Below the pieces are notes generated by a model. It worked only from the letters and a program-made list of their open reading frames with translations. It did not search any database and was not told where the DNA came from. The position numbers and the translations under genes were made by a program. Positions 7,935-17,402 of a stretch of 64,000 bases of DNA are shown here, in pieces; within the stretch, counting starts at the first letter, position 1, and each line of letters opens with the position of its first letter. The DNA is from 3107 sp001483205 (GTDB lineage: Bacteria > Pseudomonadota > Alphaproteobacteria > Rhodobacterales > Rhodobacteraceae), in NCBI GenBank assembly GCA_964291375.2, contig OZ219809.1, forward strand, positions 1,364,001 through 1,428,000, in the 5' to 3' direction.

Positions 7935-10598
7935 CTATTGCCCGGCCCGCATCAGGCTCACCCGGAACGCGGCCCCGCCCTGCCCCGGCAAATAGCTGAT
8001 GGCCCCGCCCATATTGGCCATGATCTCCCGGCAGATCGCCAGCCCCAGCCCGGCACCCCCCGCCTTGCGCCCGTCGGTCAGGCGGGAAAACTTCTCGAAA
8101 ATCAGGGTCTGGCTGCGCGCAGGCACCCCCCGGCCATTGTCAACAAAGTCCACATCCACCCGCCCGGCGCGCACGGCCACCGCAATGGTCAGGCGCGGCG
8201 CGGCCCCCGTGCAGTATTTCCGCGCATTGGAAATCAGGTTGATGAACACCTGCACCAGCCGGTCACTGTCTGCCGAAACCAGATGCGCCTCATGCGCCGG
8301 GTTGCGCTCGACACTGAAGGACGTGTCCTGAAGAACCCCTGAGGCAGTGATGGCGCGGTCCATCGCCTCTCGCAGGGACACGCTGGTGGTCTTCATCCTG
8401 ACACTGCCGCTTTCCAGCGCCCCGAGGTCCAGCAAATCATCCAACAGCCGGGTCAGCCGCACCGCCTCATCATGGATGATCGACGCATAACGTTTCTGAT
8501 CATCGGGGGCGAGATCACCCATATCGCGCAGAATCTCGGAAAAGGCGCGCACCGAGGTCATCGGCGTGCGCAGTTCATGGCTGATCTGGCTGAGAAAGGC
8601 GTCTTTCTGCGCCGACAGTTCGGTCAGCTTCTCGTTGGCTTCACGCAGTTGCCGGGCGGTGCGGCTGAGTTCGTCCGATTTTGCCTCAAGCTGGCTGGAA
8701 TATTCCATGATCTGGGCGGTTTCGCCCGCCATCGCCATCAGGTCACCGACCGTCACCCGCGCCCGCCCCATCACCTGAGCAATCATGGCATGGGCGGTCG
8801 CCGCACCCACCGACCCGGCCAGCTTGCGCTCCAGCGTCTCCAGAAAATCCGATGTCGGGTCCGGCAGAAACCCGGCCTTACCCTGTTTCGACGCCTGATC
8901 ACGGAACAGGGTCTGGGCCTGATCCGCGCCGATGATCCGCTGTGACATGGCCAGCAATTCCTCGGCCCCCGCCGCACCCCCGGCCCATCCCCCGGGGCTG
9001 GCCGCGAACGCATCGGCATTGACGAACTGCATCCCCTGCAAACGCTCCAGCGGCGATGGCACGCTCAGCAGCGACACCGACACAAAGGCCAGCGTGTTCA
9101 GAAACATGCTCCAGAACACCGCATGGACGACCGGATCAGGCCCGGTCAGGCCAAACAGCGCATGAGGCCGCAGCCAGCCAATACCCCACGGACCATCGGC
9201 CAGAACGCCGGGCGACAGAACCGCCGCACTGCCGAAAGACGGCAGGAACAGGGCATAGGCCCAGACCGCGAACCCGGTCAGCAGCCCGGCCAGCGCACCG
9301 GGGCGCGTCGCCCGCTGCCAGAACAGCCCGCCCAGCAGCGCGGGCAACACCTGTGCCACCCCGACAAAGGAAATCAGCCCGATGGCCGCCAGCGACGCGC
9401 CCCCGCCGTAAAAGCGGAAATAGGCATAGCCCAGCAACAGGACCGCGGCGATGGACACCCGCCGGGACAACAATATGACATTGCGCACATCGCCCGACAT
9501 GGTGGCCCCCGCCCGGCGCGATGCCAGCCAGATCGGCATCACGATATGGTTCGACACCATGGTGGACAGCGCAATCGCGGCAACAATCACCATCGAGGTC
9601 GCCGACGAAAACCCGCCGAGAAAGCTGAGCAGCGCCAGTTGGTCCTGCCCCATCGCCAGGGGCAGCGTCAGCACGAACAGGTCAGGATTGGAGCCTGCGG
9701 GCAGGGCCTCCAGCCCGACCACGGCAATCGGCAGCACAAACAGGCTGATCAGCATCAGATACAGCGGAAAGGCCCAGGATGCGACGGACAGGTTGCGCCG
9801 GTCGGTGTTTTCGACCACCATCACCTGAAACATGCGCGGCAGGCAGATGAACGCCGCCGCCGACAGGAAAATCAGGCCGAACCAGCGTCCGGGGCGCAGG
9901 GTCTGTTCCGCCACCGGGGAGGCCTCGATCCGGGCCAGAATGTCGCCCATCCCCCCGGCGACGCCCCAGACCACGAACACCCCCACGGCAAGCAGGGCGA
10001 TCAGCTTGACCACCGCCTCAAACGCAATCGCGATCACCACACCATAGTGGCGCTCATTGGCGTCCAGATTGCGGGTGCCGAACAGGACGGTGAAAACTGC
10101 CAGCCCCGCCGCCACCCACAGGGCGGTGCCGCTGGGGTCAATCGGTGTGCCCTGGGAAAACACCGCGAAGGACAGCGTGACCGACTGAAGCTGAAGCGCA
10201 ATATAGGGGGTGGTGCCGATCACCGCCAGCAGCGTCACCAGCGCGGCAAGCGGATTTGACTTGCCATAGCGCGAGGAAATCAGATCGGCAATCGAGGTGA
10301 TCCGCTGGGCGCGCGCCACCTGCACCAGCTTTCTGAGCAGCCACCACCAGCCGATCATCACCAGCGTCGGCCCCAGATAGATGGTGACAAACTCCAGCCC
10401 GGAGCGCGCCGCATAGCCGACCGCGCCATAGAATGTCCAGGCGGTGCAGTAGATCGACAGCGACAGGGTATAGATCAGCGGCGATTGCAGCCATCCCAGA
10501 CGGCCCTGCGCCGCCCGCCGGTCAGCAAAGAAGGCAATGGCAAACAGCAGCACCACATAGCTGAGGCAGGCCGCGATCAGACCGCTGAAACCGATCAT
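7935..10598 (-). CDS. Sodium/solute symporter-type sensor histidine kinase (CbrA/CrbS-like)
   Basis: Membrane sensor kinase of 887 aa. The N-terminal ~500 residues form a multi-helix SSF (SLC5) transporter-like domain; then come a linker of about 100 residues, a coiled coil, a HisKA box SHELRTPMTSV with phospho-acceptor at about H674, and a HATPase domain with NLISNARKYC, VDFVDNGRGVP and GAGLGLAICREI. There is no fused receiver. Kinases of this architecture (CbrA, CrbS/MxtR) sense or follow carbon sources, and CrbS controls acs in Vibrio and Pseudomonas. It overlaps the preceding small gene by ATGA and is followed by an element. The link to the nearby acs is inferred from context. Confidence 0.85.
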   Translation of the reverse strand: MIGFSGLIAACLSYVVLLFAIAFFADRRAAQGRLGWLQSPLIYTLSLSIYCTAWTFYGAVGYAARSGLEFVTIYLGPTLVMIGWWWLLRKLVQVARAQRITSIADLISSRYGKSNPLAALVTLLAVIGTTPYIALQLQSVTLSFAVFSQGTPIDPSGTALWVAAGLAVFTVLFGTRNLDANERHYGVVIAIAFEAVVKLIALLAVGVFVVWGVAGGMGDILARIEASPVAEQTLRPGRWFGLIFLSAAAFICLPRMFQVMVVENTDRRNLSVASWAFPLYLMLISLFVLPIAVVGLEALPAGSNPDLFVLTLPLAMGQDQLALLSFLGGFSSATSMVIVAAIALSTMVSNHIVMPIWLASRRAGATMSGDVRNVILLSRRVSIAAVLLLGYAYFRFYGGGASLAAIGLISFVGVAQVLPALLGGLFWQRATRPGALAGLLTGFAVWAYALFLPSFGSAAVLSPGVLADGPWGIGWLRPHALFGLTGPDPVVHAVFWSMFLNTLAFVSVSLLSVPSPLERLQGMQFVNADAFAASPGGWAGGAAGAEELLAMSQRIIGADQAQTLFRDQASKQGKAGFLPDPTSDFLETLERKLAGSVGAATAHAMIAQVMGRARVTVGDLMAMAGETAQIMEYSSQLEAKSDELSRTARQLREANEKLTELSAQKDAFLSQISHELRTPMTSVRAFSEILRDMGDLAPDDQKRYASIIHDEAVRLTRLLDDLLDLGALESGSVRMKTTSVSLREAMDRAITASGVLQDTSFSVERNPAHEAHLVSADSDRLVQVFINLISNARKYCTGAAPRLTIAVAVRAGRVDVDFVDNGRGVPARSQTLIFEKFSRLTDGRKAGGAGLGLAICREIMANMGGAISYLPGQGGAAFRVSLMRAGQ

Positions 10599-10912
10599 TC
10601 CCGCTCTGCCCCGGTTGCGGCGGTGTCTGCGGTGTCTGCGGCGTCCCCGGCCCCCTCGTCGCCCCCGTCATCAGAGCGCAGGGTGCGGGACAGGATGAAC
10701 GCGCCAAGGATCAGCCCGGCCCAGATCACGAACAGATAGATCATCCCGCCTGCGGTTTCGCCCCCCGGCGGTTTTGCGGGGCCTTTCAGCACCGGCAAAA
10801 TCCACAGCACAAAACCCAGTATCGGCAGCACATAGGCGGCATCCATAAACCGTTTGCGCCGGTAGCGGCGTGGCTCCAGCAGCAGGGGGGGATGTTTCGG
10901 CCCGGGTTTCAC
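10595..10912 (-). CDS. Small two-helix membrane protein between receiver and kinase
   Basis: 105 aa, not recognised as a named family. A basic N-terminus (RRYRRKR) precedes two hydrophobic segments, about residues 24-42 (AAYVLPILGFVLWILPVL) and 56-75 (GMIYLFVIWAGLILGAFIL). The C-terminus is low-complexity, acidic and alanine/threonine-rich. It overlaps both neighbours by ATGA (10909-10912 and 10595-10598), so it is translationally coupled to the receiver and the kinase and probably works with them in the membrane. Confidence 0.75.
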   Translation of the reverse strand: MKPGPKHPPLLLEPRRYRRKRFMDAAYVLPILGFVLWILPVLKGPAKPPGGETAGGMIYLFVIWAGLILGAFILSRTLRSDDGGDEGAGDAADTADTAATGAERE

Positions 10913-11277
10913 GGCCCCACCAGCGCGTTCAGGCTGTCGAGCACTTCGAGGTTCGAGAACGGCTTGGCCATGAAGTGGCTGACCCCGTAGCGTTCGGCAA
11001 GCTCGCGGTCCTGCGCCTGTCCGCGGGCGGTCAGCATCAGCACCGGCAGGTCGCGGGTGGCCGGGTCTGCCCGCAGGTCGCGCAGAATATCAAAGCCCGA
11101 GCGGTTGGGTAACATCACGTCAAGGATGATAACATCGGGCGCGACCCGGCGGACCGCTGCAAGTGCGGTGTCCCCGCGGGTATGGGTTTCCACCCGCCAG
11201 CCCGCGCGCGACAGGATGAACCGGATTGCCTCGACGATGTTCGGCTCGTCCTCGATCAGAAGAACGGTGCGCGCCAT
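10909..11277 (-). CDS. Stand-alone response regulator receiver protein
   Basis: CheY-like receiver of 122 aa with no output domain. The acidic pocket is E9/D10, the phospho-acceptor D53 (DVIILDVMLPNRSG), the switch threonine T83 and the conserved lysine K105 (MAKPF). ATG at 11277 is used because AGGAGCGGGG lies just upstream; a longer ORF start adds an unlikely 15-residue tail. It is first in a three-gene overlap with the small membrane protein and the kinase and is the likely phosphotransfer partner. CrbS systems normally use a regulator with a DNA-binding domain, so the output here must go through another protein. Confidence 0.9.
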   Translation of the reverse strand: MARTVLLIEDEPNIVEAIRFILSRAGWRVETHTRGDTALAAVRRVAPDVIILDVMLPNRSGFDILRDLRADPATRDLPVLMLTARGQAQDRELAERYGVSHFMAKPFSNLEVLDSLNALVGP

Positions 11278-11384
11278 CCCCCCGCTCCTTTTCCCAAAGC
11301 CCGGCAGCGCGGGCCGGGTCAACTATCCCCGCAATCCGCCCGTCTGTCAAAGCCATCGGTGGCGGGTGGGGGCCTGTGCTTGTA

Positions 11385-11605
11385 AAGACCTCTGCATAAT
11401 GGCTCAGCCGGGCAGCCGCCTGCCTGGGCGGGCGCTTTTTCTGAAAGTCCACATTGGCGATTGTCTTGCCATAAAGCCCATACGTTCCAACAGGTTGAGA
11501 TGCTTAAAGCGCCTGCCGGGGGGCAGGCAGGCGCTGCCCGGTCTTGCGACCGGGCGGGGTCAGGGCCGGGAATTGGACTCAAAATCCGGGCGTCAGGCGA
11601 TGGTT
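11385..11605 (-). mobile_element. Hairpin-rich TIR element fused to the AAAATCCGGGCG module
   Basis: Starts AAGACCTCTGCATAATGG in reverse orientation (CAGCCGGGCAGCCGCCTGCC first). The right terminal repeat is absent: after CGACCGGGCGGGG the sequence switches to TTGGACTCAAAATCCGGGCG. This is a recombinant copy joining two repeat families. Confidence 0.8.
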
Positions 11606-11621
11606 GCTGACCGGCCTGCCC

Positions 11622-11917
11622 CTTATCCGCGGATAAGGTCATGCTTTCTGACCTAACCGGCCTGCACCTTATCCGCGGGTAAGGCCGGGCTTCCTGACCC
11701 AACCGGCCTGCGCTTATCCGCGGATAAGCCCCTTACATGTTACCCGCGGATAAGGCCGGGCTTCCTGACCCAACCGGCCTGCACCTTATCCGCGGGTAAG
11801 GCCGGGCTTCCTGACCCAACCGGCCTGCACCTTATCCGCGGGTAAGGCCGGGCTTCCTGACCCAACCGGCCTGCGCTTATCCGCGGATAAGCCCCTTACA
11901 TGTTACCCGCGGATAAG
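11622..11917. repeat. Eight-copy palindrome array with 46/45/26-bp spacing
   Basis: Copies start at 11622, 11668, 11713, 11739, 11785, 11831, 11876 and 11902. Two of them are GTTACCCGCGGATAAG and the others CTTATCCGCGG(A/G)TAAG. Spacers are near-identical (GGCCGGGCTTCCTGACCC and CAACCGGCCTGC). A 163-bp higher-order unit is duplicated (11713 to 11876, 11739 to 11902). The spacer differs wholly from that of the 5.3-kb array; only the palindrome is shared. Confidence 0.95.
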
Positions 11918-11955
11918 CCCCGGCTTCCGGGGGCCATAGCGCACCGCCCCCCGCC

Positions 11956-13284
11956 TTACTCTGCCAGGATCGAGCTTTCCCGCCGCGCGGCGCAATCGGC
12001 GCGCGGACAGATACGGCACGACTGCCCCACCACCTGCGCGGGCACCTGCACCGGGCCGGGGGGATCAAGCAGTTCCGCCGGGATCAGGACCATCTGCGCC
12101 TCGACCACCAGCGGGCCGTCCGCCGCCCCGATCACCTGTGCCTGTGCATGGGCATAGGCGACGAAGCGGCGCGCCACCCGCCGCCCGGCCTGCTCCAGCA
12201 CCGCGCAGACCGGAACCGACGGCTGCATCAGCGCCCGATAGAGCGGCCAGAGCGGACACCCGGCCCCGAACCGGGGCAGCCGGAATCCGGGCACGGGCTT
12301 GCGGAACACCAGCATCCCCGAGGCATTGCACGCCACCCGGCCGATCTCCCATCCCGGCGCGCTCTCCGGCAGGGTGGCCAGCCGCCGCAACACCAGCCCC
12401 GGATCGACAGACAGATGACCGGCCAGCCTGAGCGGGTCATGGCCGACCGCCCCGATGGCCGCCTCGATCACCGGCAGGGGCAGGTGCGCGGCATCGGCCC
12501 GATAAGCGGCAAGCCAGGCCCGCGCCCGGTCGCGCACCGCCTGCGAGGATGGCGACAGCGCCTCAACCACGGCCCCGACATCGCCGCCCTGTTCCAGCTC
12601 CCCCACATGATACCGGCGGCTTTCAAGCCAGTTTTCAAACTCTTCCTGCGGGGACACCCGCCCGCGATCCGCATCCGACACGGTATCAAGATAGCCGACC
12701 AGCGCCCGCGCCGCCCCGGACAGGCGGTGCGCCTCTTCCTGAATGTTCTTGTGAAACCGGGTCTGCCAGTTGGGGGCGATCTCTCCCGGCCCGGCCAGAA
12801 TATCCGCCGTAGAGCGAATCGCCGAGACATTGGACAGCACCTCGTGCATCGCCGCCGACAGGCCGGGATCATGGGCCAGCCGGTCCGACAGCGTGTCGGT
12901 CAGATGCTCCAGCCGCTTTGTCTGCCGGTAAAGCACATCCAGCAGCGCCGCCCAGCCGGGAAAGCGGCCGATGAACTCTTCCATACGGTCAAGCTCCGGC
13001 GGCTGCGGGCTTTGGGCGGCAAATTCCGACATCGCCCCGCGCAGCCCGGTCAGAAGTGCGGCCTCTGCGCCCTGGCTCAGGAACGAAATCCCCACATCCA
13101 GCTCTGCCGCCAGATCAGCCAGCAACTTGCCGCCGATTCTGCGGCGGTTGTGCTCGATCAGATTGAGATAGGACGGGGAGATGCCCACGCGCCGGGCCAG
13201 CGCGCCCTGTTTCAGGCCCAGAGCGGCCCGCCGTTCGCGGATGCGGGTTCCGGTGGTGGCCCCGCCGGGGGCAGGATTTTTCAT
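11956..13284 (-). CDS. XRE-family regulator with IrrE-like/DUF2083 C-terminus (ScfR/RamB type)
   Basis: 442 aa. An N-terminal Cro/CI helix-turn-helix (about 13-68, with LGLKQGALARRVGISPSYLNLIEH) is followed by a long helical domain and a C-terminal region ending CRICPRADCAARRESS, a cysteine-rich tail typical of the short-chain acyl-CoA regulator group. Relatives such as RamB control acetate and propionate genes. The ABC importer and acs lie directly upstream in divergent orientation, so they are plausible targets. The start ATG at 13284 has AGAGG 9 bases upstream, and that AGAGG belongs to the end of the adjacent TIR element. Confidence 0.85.
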   Translation of the reverse strand: MKNPAPGGATTGTRIRERRAALGLKQGALARRVGISPSYLNLIEHNRRRIGGKLLADLAAELDVGISFLSQGAEAALLTGLRGAMSEFAAQSPQPPELDRMEEFIGRFPGWAALLDVLYRQTKRLEHLTDTLSDRLAHDPGLSAAMHEVLSNVSAIRSTADILAGPGEIAPNWQTRFHKNIQEEAHRLSGAARALVGYLDTVSDADRGRVSPQEEFENWLESRRYHVGELEQGGDVGAVVEALSPSSQAVRDRARAWLAAYRADAAHLPLPVIEAAIGAVGHDPLRLAGHLSVDPGLVLRRLATLPESAPGWEIGRVACNASGMLVFRKPVPGFRLPRFGAGCPLWPLYRALMQPSVPVCAVLEQAGRRVARRFVAYAHAQAQVIGAADGPLVVEAQMVLIPAELLDPPGPVQVPAQVVGQSCRICPRADCAARRESSILAE

Positions 13285-13289
13285 ATCAT

Positions 13290-13501
13290 AAGACCTCTGA
13301 CATATTGGTTCAGCCGGGCAGCCGCCTGCCCGGGCGGGCGCTTTTCGCGACGGTCCGTATTGGCAATGCCCTTGCTATAAAGTCCATACGCTCCAACAGG
13401 TTGAGACGCTTAAAGCGCCTGCCGGGGGGCAGGCAGGCGCTGCCCGGCGTTCCGCCGGGCGGACGGTTTGGCCAGCGATACGCCAATATGCGAGAGGTCT
13501 C
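13290..13501 (-). mobile_element. Hairpin-rich TIR element, short form, with 6-bp target duplication
   Basis: 212 bp from AAGACCTCTGACATATTGG to CGCCAATATGCGAGAGGTCTC, flanked by TATCAT at 13284-13289 and 13502-13507. The left TATCAT overlaps the start region of the XRE gene. The element lies in the divergent gap between the regulator and the importer operon. Confidence 0.9.
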
Positions 13502-13640
13502 TATCATTCAATCGCGTCACCCGTGGTTTGACAACCGTTTTACAGATTCTCAGCAACCGGTGTTGATATTTTTACAAAAAAACCCTTTCCTGAAAAGGAA
13601 TTGTTGTGTGGTTTTCGGAACGTGCCTGATAATGGCCACA

Positions 13641-13650
13641 CTTTGTAAAG
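13641..13650. promoter_or_regulatory. Possible RamB/ScfR-type operator CTTTGTAAAG
   Basis: The 10-mer CTTTGTAAAG resembles the TTTGCAAA-type half-palindrome recognised by RamB-like regulators. It sits about 55 bp before the importer operon start, opposite the XRE regulator gene. The rest of the 13502-13702 gap is AT-rich (TTGACA at 13528-13533, TTTTTACAAAAAAA near 13568) and probably holds the promoters. Confidence 0.3.
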
Positions 13651-13702
13651 GCCACGCCGCGCCGGGAGGGTGCGGCGGCCCTTCACGGACGGGAGGAAAT
13701 CC

Positions 13703-15049
13703 ATGGTCAAATCACTCAAAACACGCCGCGACGTGTTGAAATCGGGCGCACTGGCGGGCGCGGGTCTGGCGACGCCGGTGATCTTTACCGGATCATCAGC
13801 GTCGGCCTTCACCAATGAGCCCACCGGGGCCACGGTCACGCTGGGCTTTAACGTGCCCCAGACCGGCCCCTATGCCGATGAGGGCGCGGATGAGCTGCGC
13901 GCCTATGAGCTGGCGGTCGAGCACCTGAACGGCGGCGGCGACGGCGGCATGATCAGCACGTTCTCTTCAAAGACCCTGGACGGCACCGGCATCCTCGGCA
14001 AGAAGGTCGAATATGTCACCGGCGACACCCAGACGAAAACCGACGCCGCCCGTGCCTCTGCCCGGTCGATGATCGAAAAGGACGGGGCGATAATGATCAC
14101 CGGCGGATCGTCTTCCGGCCCCGCCATTGCCGTGCAGGCCCTGTGTCAGGAGGCAGGCGTGATCTTTATGGCCGGTCTGACCCATTCCAACGACACCACC
14201 GGCAAGGACAAAAAGGCCAACGGTTTCCGCCATTTCTTCAACGGCTACATGTCCGGGGCGGCGCTGGCCCCGGTGCTGGCCGCCCGCTATGGGGCGGATC
14301 GCGTCGCCTATCACCTGACCGCCGATTACACTTGGGGCTGGACGCAGGAAGAATCGATTGCGGCAGCGACCGAGGCGCTCGGCTGGTCCACCATCGACAA
14401 GGTGCGCACCCCGCTGGCGTCAACGGACTTTTCGTCCTACATCGCGCCGGTGCTCAATTCCGGGGCCGATGTGCTGATCCTGAACCACTATGGCGGCAAT
14501 ATGGTCAATTCGCTGACCAACGCGGTGGAGTTCGGCCTGCGCGAGAAAGAGGTCAACGGCAGGGCGTTTGAGATTGTCGTGCCGCTCTATTCCCGCCTGA
14601 TGGCGGCGGGCGCGGGCGAGAACGTCAAAGGCATTCTCGGGTCCACCAACTGGCACTGGTCATTGCAGGATCAGGGGTCAAAGGCGTTTGTGCAGTCCTT
14701 CGGCACCAAATACGGTTTCCCGCCGTCGCAGGCAGCGCATACCGTCTATTGCCAGACGCTGCTCTATGCGGATGCGGTGAACCGGGCCGGTTCCTTCAAC
14801 CCGTGTGCGGTGGTTGAGGCGCTGGAAGGGTTCGAGTTCGACGGGCTTGGCAACGGCCCGACGCTCTATCGCGCCGAGGACCACCAGTGCTTTAAGGATG
14901 TGCTGGTCGTGCAGGGCAAGGAAAACCCGGAAAACGCCTTTGACCTGCTGGAGGTTGTCGAGATCACCCCGGTCGAGCAGGTGACGTATGATCCCGAGCA
15001 TCCCATGTTCGCCGGTGGCGCGCTGGGGGAATGCAATCCGGGCGCATAA
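13703..15049 (+). CDS. ABC transporter substrate-binding protein, Leu/Ile/Val-type fold, Tat-exported
   Basis: 448 aa periplasmic binding protein of the amide/branched-chain type (HAAT family). The N-terminus MVKSLKTRRDVLKSGALAGA carries a twin-arginine motif (R8-R9) and a hydrophobic segment ending ASA. The mature part starts with VTLGFNVPQTGPYADEG, typical of type I periplasmic binding folds. ATG at 13703 has GGGAGG upstream. It heads a five-gene importer and is followed by acs. The substrate is not evident from sequence; context suggests a short carboxylate rather than an amino acid. Confidence 0.85.
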   Translation: MVKSLKTRRDVLKSGALAGAGLATPVIFTGSSASAFTNEPTGATVTLGFNVPQTGPYADEGADELRAYELAVEHLNGGGDGGMISTFSSKTLDGTGILGKKVEYVTGDTQTKTDAARASARSMIEKDGAIMITGGSSSGPAIAVQALCQEAGVIFMAGLTHSNDTTGKDKKANGFRHFFNGYMSGAALAPVLAARYGADRVAYHLTADYTWGWTQEESIAAATEALGWSTIDKVRTPLASTDFSSYIAPVLNSGADVLILNHYGGNMVNSLTNAVEFGLREKEVNGRAFEIVVPLYSRLMAAGAGENVKGILGSTNWHWSLQDQGSKAFVQSFGTKYGFPPSQAAHTVYCQTLLYADAVNRAGSFNPCAVVEALEGFEFDGLGNGPTLYRAEDHQCFKDVLVVQGKENPENAFDLLEVVEITPVEQVTYDPEHPMFAGGALGECNPGA

Positions 15050-15138
15050 GCATCCACTTTGAAAACCCTGGTCGCGCGGGTATACCCGTGCGGCCAGCCC
15101 CCTGCGGCGCGGCGACCTGAACCAACCGGGCGGACAAG

Positions 15139-16170
15139 ATGGACGCAATCCTGCTGCAAATTCTGAACGGCCTTGACAAGGGATCCGCCTATGCGCTGAT
15201 TGCCCTGGGGCTGACGCTGATCTTCGGCACGCTGGGGGTGGTGAATTTCGCCCATGGGGCGCTGTTCATGCTGGGGGCGTTCTGCGCCGTCACCCTGCAA
15301 CGCATCCTGACCTTCAGCTTTGAAACGGTTGATGACAGCAGAACCGATTTTCTCGGCAATCCGCTTAAGGTCGAAACCCCTTATGTCGAGGCATGGTTCG
15401 GCCCACAGACAGGCGGGGCGATCATCGACTGGTCGGTGCCGCTGGCGATCCTGTTCGCGATTCCGGTGATGATCAGCATCGGCTTTGCCATGGAGCGCGG
15501 CCTGATCCGGCATTTCTATAAACGCCCCCACGCGGATCAGATTCTGGTCACTTTCGGGCTGGCCATCGTCTTGCAGGAGATCGTCAAGTATTTCTTCGGC
15601 GCAAACCCGATCCCGACGCCCGCGCCCGAGAGCTTTCGCGGTGCGCTCGATTTCGGCATCCTGCTGGGCTTTGATCCGAACGTGATCATCTATCCCTATT
15701 GGCGTCTGGTCTATTTCCTGTTCGCGATGACCATCATCGGCGGCGTTTTCGCTTTTCTGCGCTATACGACCTTCGGCATGGTGGTCCGTGCCGGGATGGC
15801 GGATCGGGAAACCGTGGGGCTTTTGGGCATCGACATTGACCGCCGCTTTACCGTCATGTTCGGGATTGCCGCTGCGGTCGCGGGCCTTGCCGGGGTCATG
15901 TATACGCCGATCAACGCGCCCAACTATCACATGGGCATGGATTTTCTGGTGCTGAGCTTTGTGGTGGTGGTGGTTGGCGGCATGGGGTCGCTGCCCGGTG
16001 CGGTTCTGGCCGGTTTCCTGCTGGGCATTCTGGAAAGTTTTGCGTCGATGAACGAGGTCAAGGCGATCCTGCCGGGCATTGACCAGATCATCATCTATCT
16101 GGTCGCGATCATCATTCTGCTGACCCGTCCGCGCGGGCTGATGGGGCGCAGGGGCGTGATGGAGGAATGA
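15139..16170 (+). CDS. ABC transporter permease, LivH type
   Basis: 343 aa inner-membrane permease with about eight hydrophobic helices. It starts MDAILLQILNGLDKGSAYAL, and GLTLIFGTLGVVNFAHGALF is the classic LivH signature. The C-terminal part has the EAA-type cytoplasmic loop region GLLGIDIDRRFTVMFGIAAA. An insertion of about 40 residues (about 50-95, including TDFLGNPLKVETPYVEAWFG) is longer than in typical LivH. It is followed by the LivM-type gene after 3 bp. Confidence 0.9.
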   Translation: MDAILLQILNGLDKGSAYALIALGLTLIFGTLGVVNFAHGALFMLGAFCAVTLQRILTFSFETVDDSRTDFLGNPLKVETPYVEAWFGPQTGGAIIDWSVPLAILFAIPVMISIGFAMERGLIRHFYKRPHADQILVTFGLAIVLQEIVKYFFGANPIPTPAPESFRGALDFGILLGFDPNVIIYPYWRLVYFLFAMTIIGGVFAFLRYTTFGMVVRAGMADRETVGLLGIDIDRRFTVMFGIAAAVAGLAGVMYTPINAPNYHMGMDFLVLSFVVVVVGGMGSLPGAVLAGFLLGILESFASMNEVKAILPGIDQIIIYLVAIIILLTRPRGLMGRRGVMEE

Positions 16171-16173
16171 ACG

Positions 16174-17382
16174 ATGGCGGGTCTTGACGCGCGTGACACA
16201 AGGTTTCTGCTGATCGTCGTGGCATTGACGCTGTTCACGCCGATTCTGCTGCAACCTTTCCCCGAGAGCTCTTCACTGGCGCAGTTCAACGCCGGTTACC
16301 CGGACCTGATGCAGCGGTTCGCCATTTTCGGCATCTTTGCCATCGGGTTCAACATCCTGTTCGGCCTGACCGGGTATCTGTCTTTCGGTCACGCCGCCTT
16401 TCTTGGCGTCGGCTCTTATGCGACGGTGTGGATGTTCAAGCTGCTCAGCTACAACGTGCTGCCGGGGCTGATCCTGGCCGTCATCACTTCCGGCCTGTTC
16501 GCGCTGCTGATCGGCTATATTTCCCTGCGTCGGTCGGGCATCTATTTCTCGATCCTGACGCTGGCCTTTGCGCAGATGAGTTTTAACCTCGCCTATTCGG
16601 TGCTGACCCCGATCACCAATGGCGAGACCGGGCTTCAGGTCTATACCGATGATCCGCAATATCTGCTGGCAGAGGGCGGCCTGACCACCACCCACATTTT
16701 CGGGCTGGCCATGAACAAGTCGCTGGTTGCGCCTGTGGGCGGGTGGGAGTTCACCTTTAATGTCGGCTATTACTTCTGCGCCGTCATCGCGATTGCGGCC
16801 TTCTATCTTAGCCTGCGCATCTTTCGCTCGCCCTTCGGGATGATGCTGCGGGCGGTGAAATCGAACCAGCAGCGGATGAGCTATACCGGCCTCAACACCC
16901 GGCCCTACACATTGGCGGCGTTCGTCATTTCGGGCATGTATGCGGGGCTGGCCGGGGGGCTGATGGCCTCGATGGACCCGCTGGCGGGGGCCGAACGGAT
17001 GCAGTGGACGGCCTCTGGTGAGGTCGTGCTGATGACGATCCTTGGCGGGGCGGGCACCCTGATGGGGCCGGTGCTGGGCGCGGGGTTCATCAAGTATTTC
17101 GAGAATATCTTCTCGAAAATCAACGATAACGTCCTGCACGGATGGTTCGCGTTCCTGCCCGACGGGCTGGAGGATTTGCTGGTCACCATTGTCCATCCCT
17201 TTGTCGGCAAGGGCTGGCACCTGACGCTGGGCCTGCTGTTCATGCTGGTGGTGATCTTTCTGCCGGGCGGTTTGGTCGAGGTCGGCCAACGCCTGCGCCG
17301 CCTGTTCACCCGCAGGGGCGGCGCCCCCGACGCGGCAGACCCCCGGCACGCCCCCAAATCCGCCCCCCATGTTGCCGAGTGA
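16174..17382 (+). CDS. ABC transporter permease, LivM type
   Basis: 402 aa second permease of the importer. It has many hydrophobic helices, the LivM signature GFNILFGLTGYLSFGHAAFLG near residue 60 and the cytoplasmic coupling region MMLRAVKSNQQRMSYTGLNT near 230. The C-terminus is a charged tail after FLPGGLVEVGQRLRRLF. It lies 3 bp after the LivH-type gene and 20 bp before the ATPase, so the genes are one transcription unit. Confidence 0.9.
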   Translation: MAGLDARDTRFLLIVVALTLFTPILLQPFPESSSLAQFNAGYPDLMQRFAIFGIFAIGFNILFGLTGYLSFGHAAFLGVGSYATVWMFKLLSYNVLPGLILAVITSGLFALLIGYISLRRSGIYFSILTLAFAQMSFNLAYSVLTPITNGETGLQVYTDDPQYLLAEGGLTTTHIFGLAMNKSLVAPVGGWEFTFNVGYYFCAVIAIAAFYLSLRIFRSPFGMMLRAVKSNQQRMSYTGLNTRPYTLAAFVISGMYAGLAGGLMASMDPLAGAERMQWTASGEVVLMTILGGAGTLMGPVLGAGFIKYFENIFSKINDNVLHGWFAFLPDGLEDLLVTIVHPFVGKGWHLTLGLLFMLVVIFLPGGLVEVGQRLRRLFTRRGGAPDAADPRHAPKSAPHVAE

Positions 17383-17402
17383 GTAAGAAGGAGAACGGGC
17401 GG

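Noticed and set aside
13310..13507. Recurrent short ORFs inside the elements (peptides like GRALFxTVHIGDGLAIKPIR)
   Set aside because: They occur on either strand with different starts and ends and simply follow the nucleotide conservation. No codon pattern or ribosome site supports coding.
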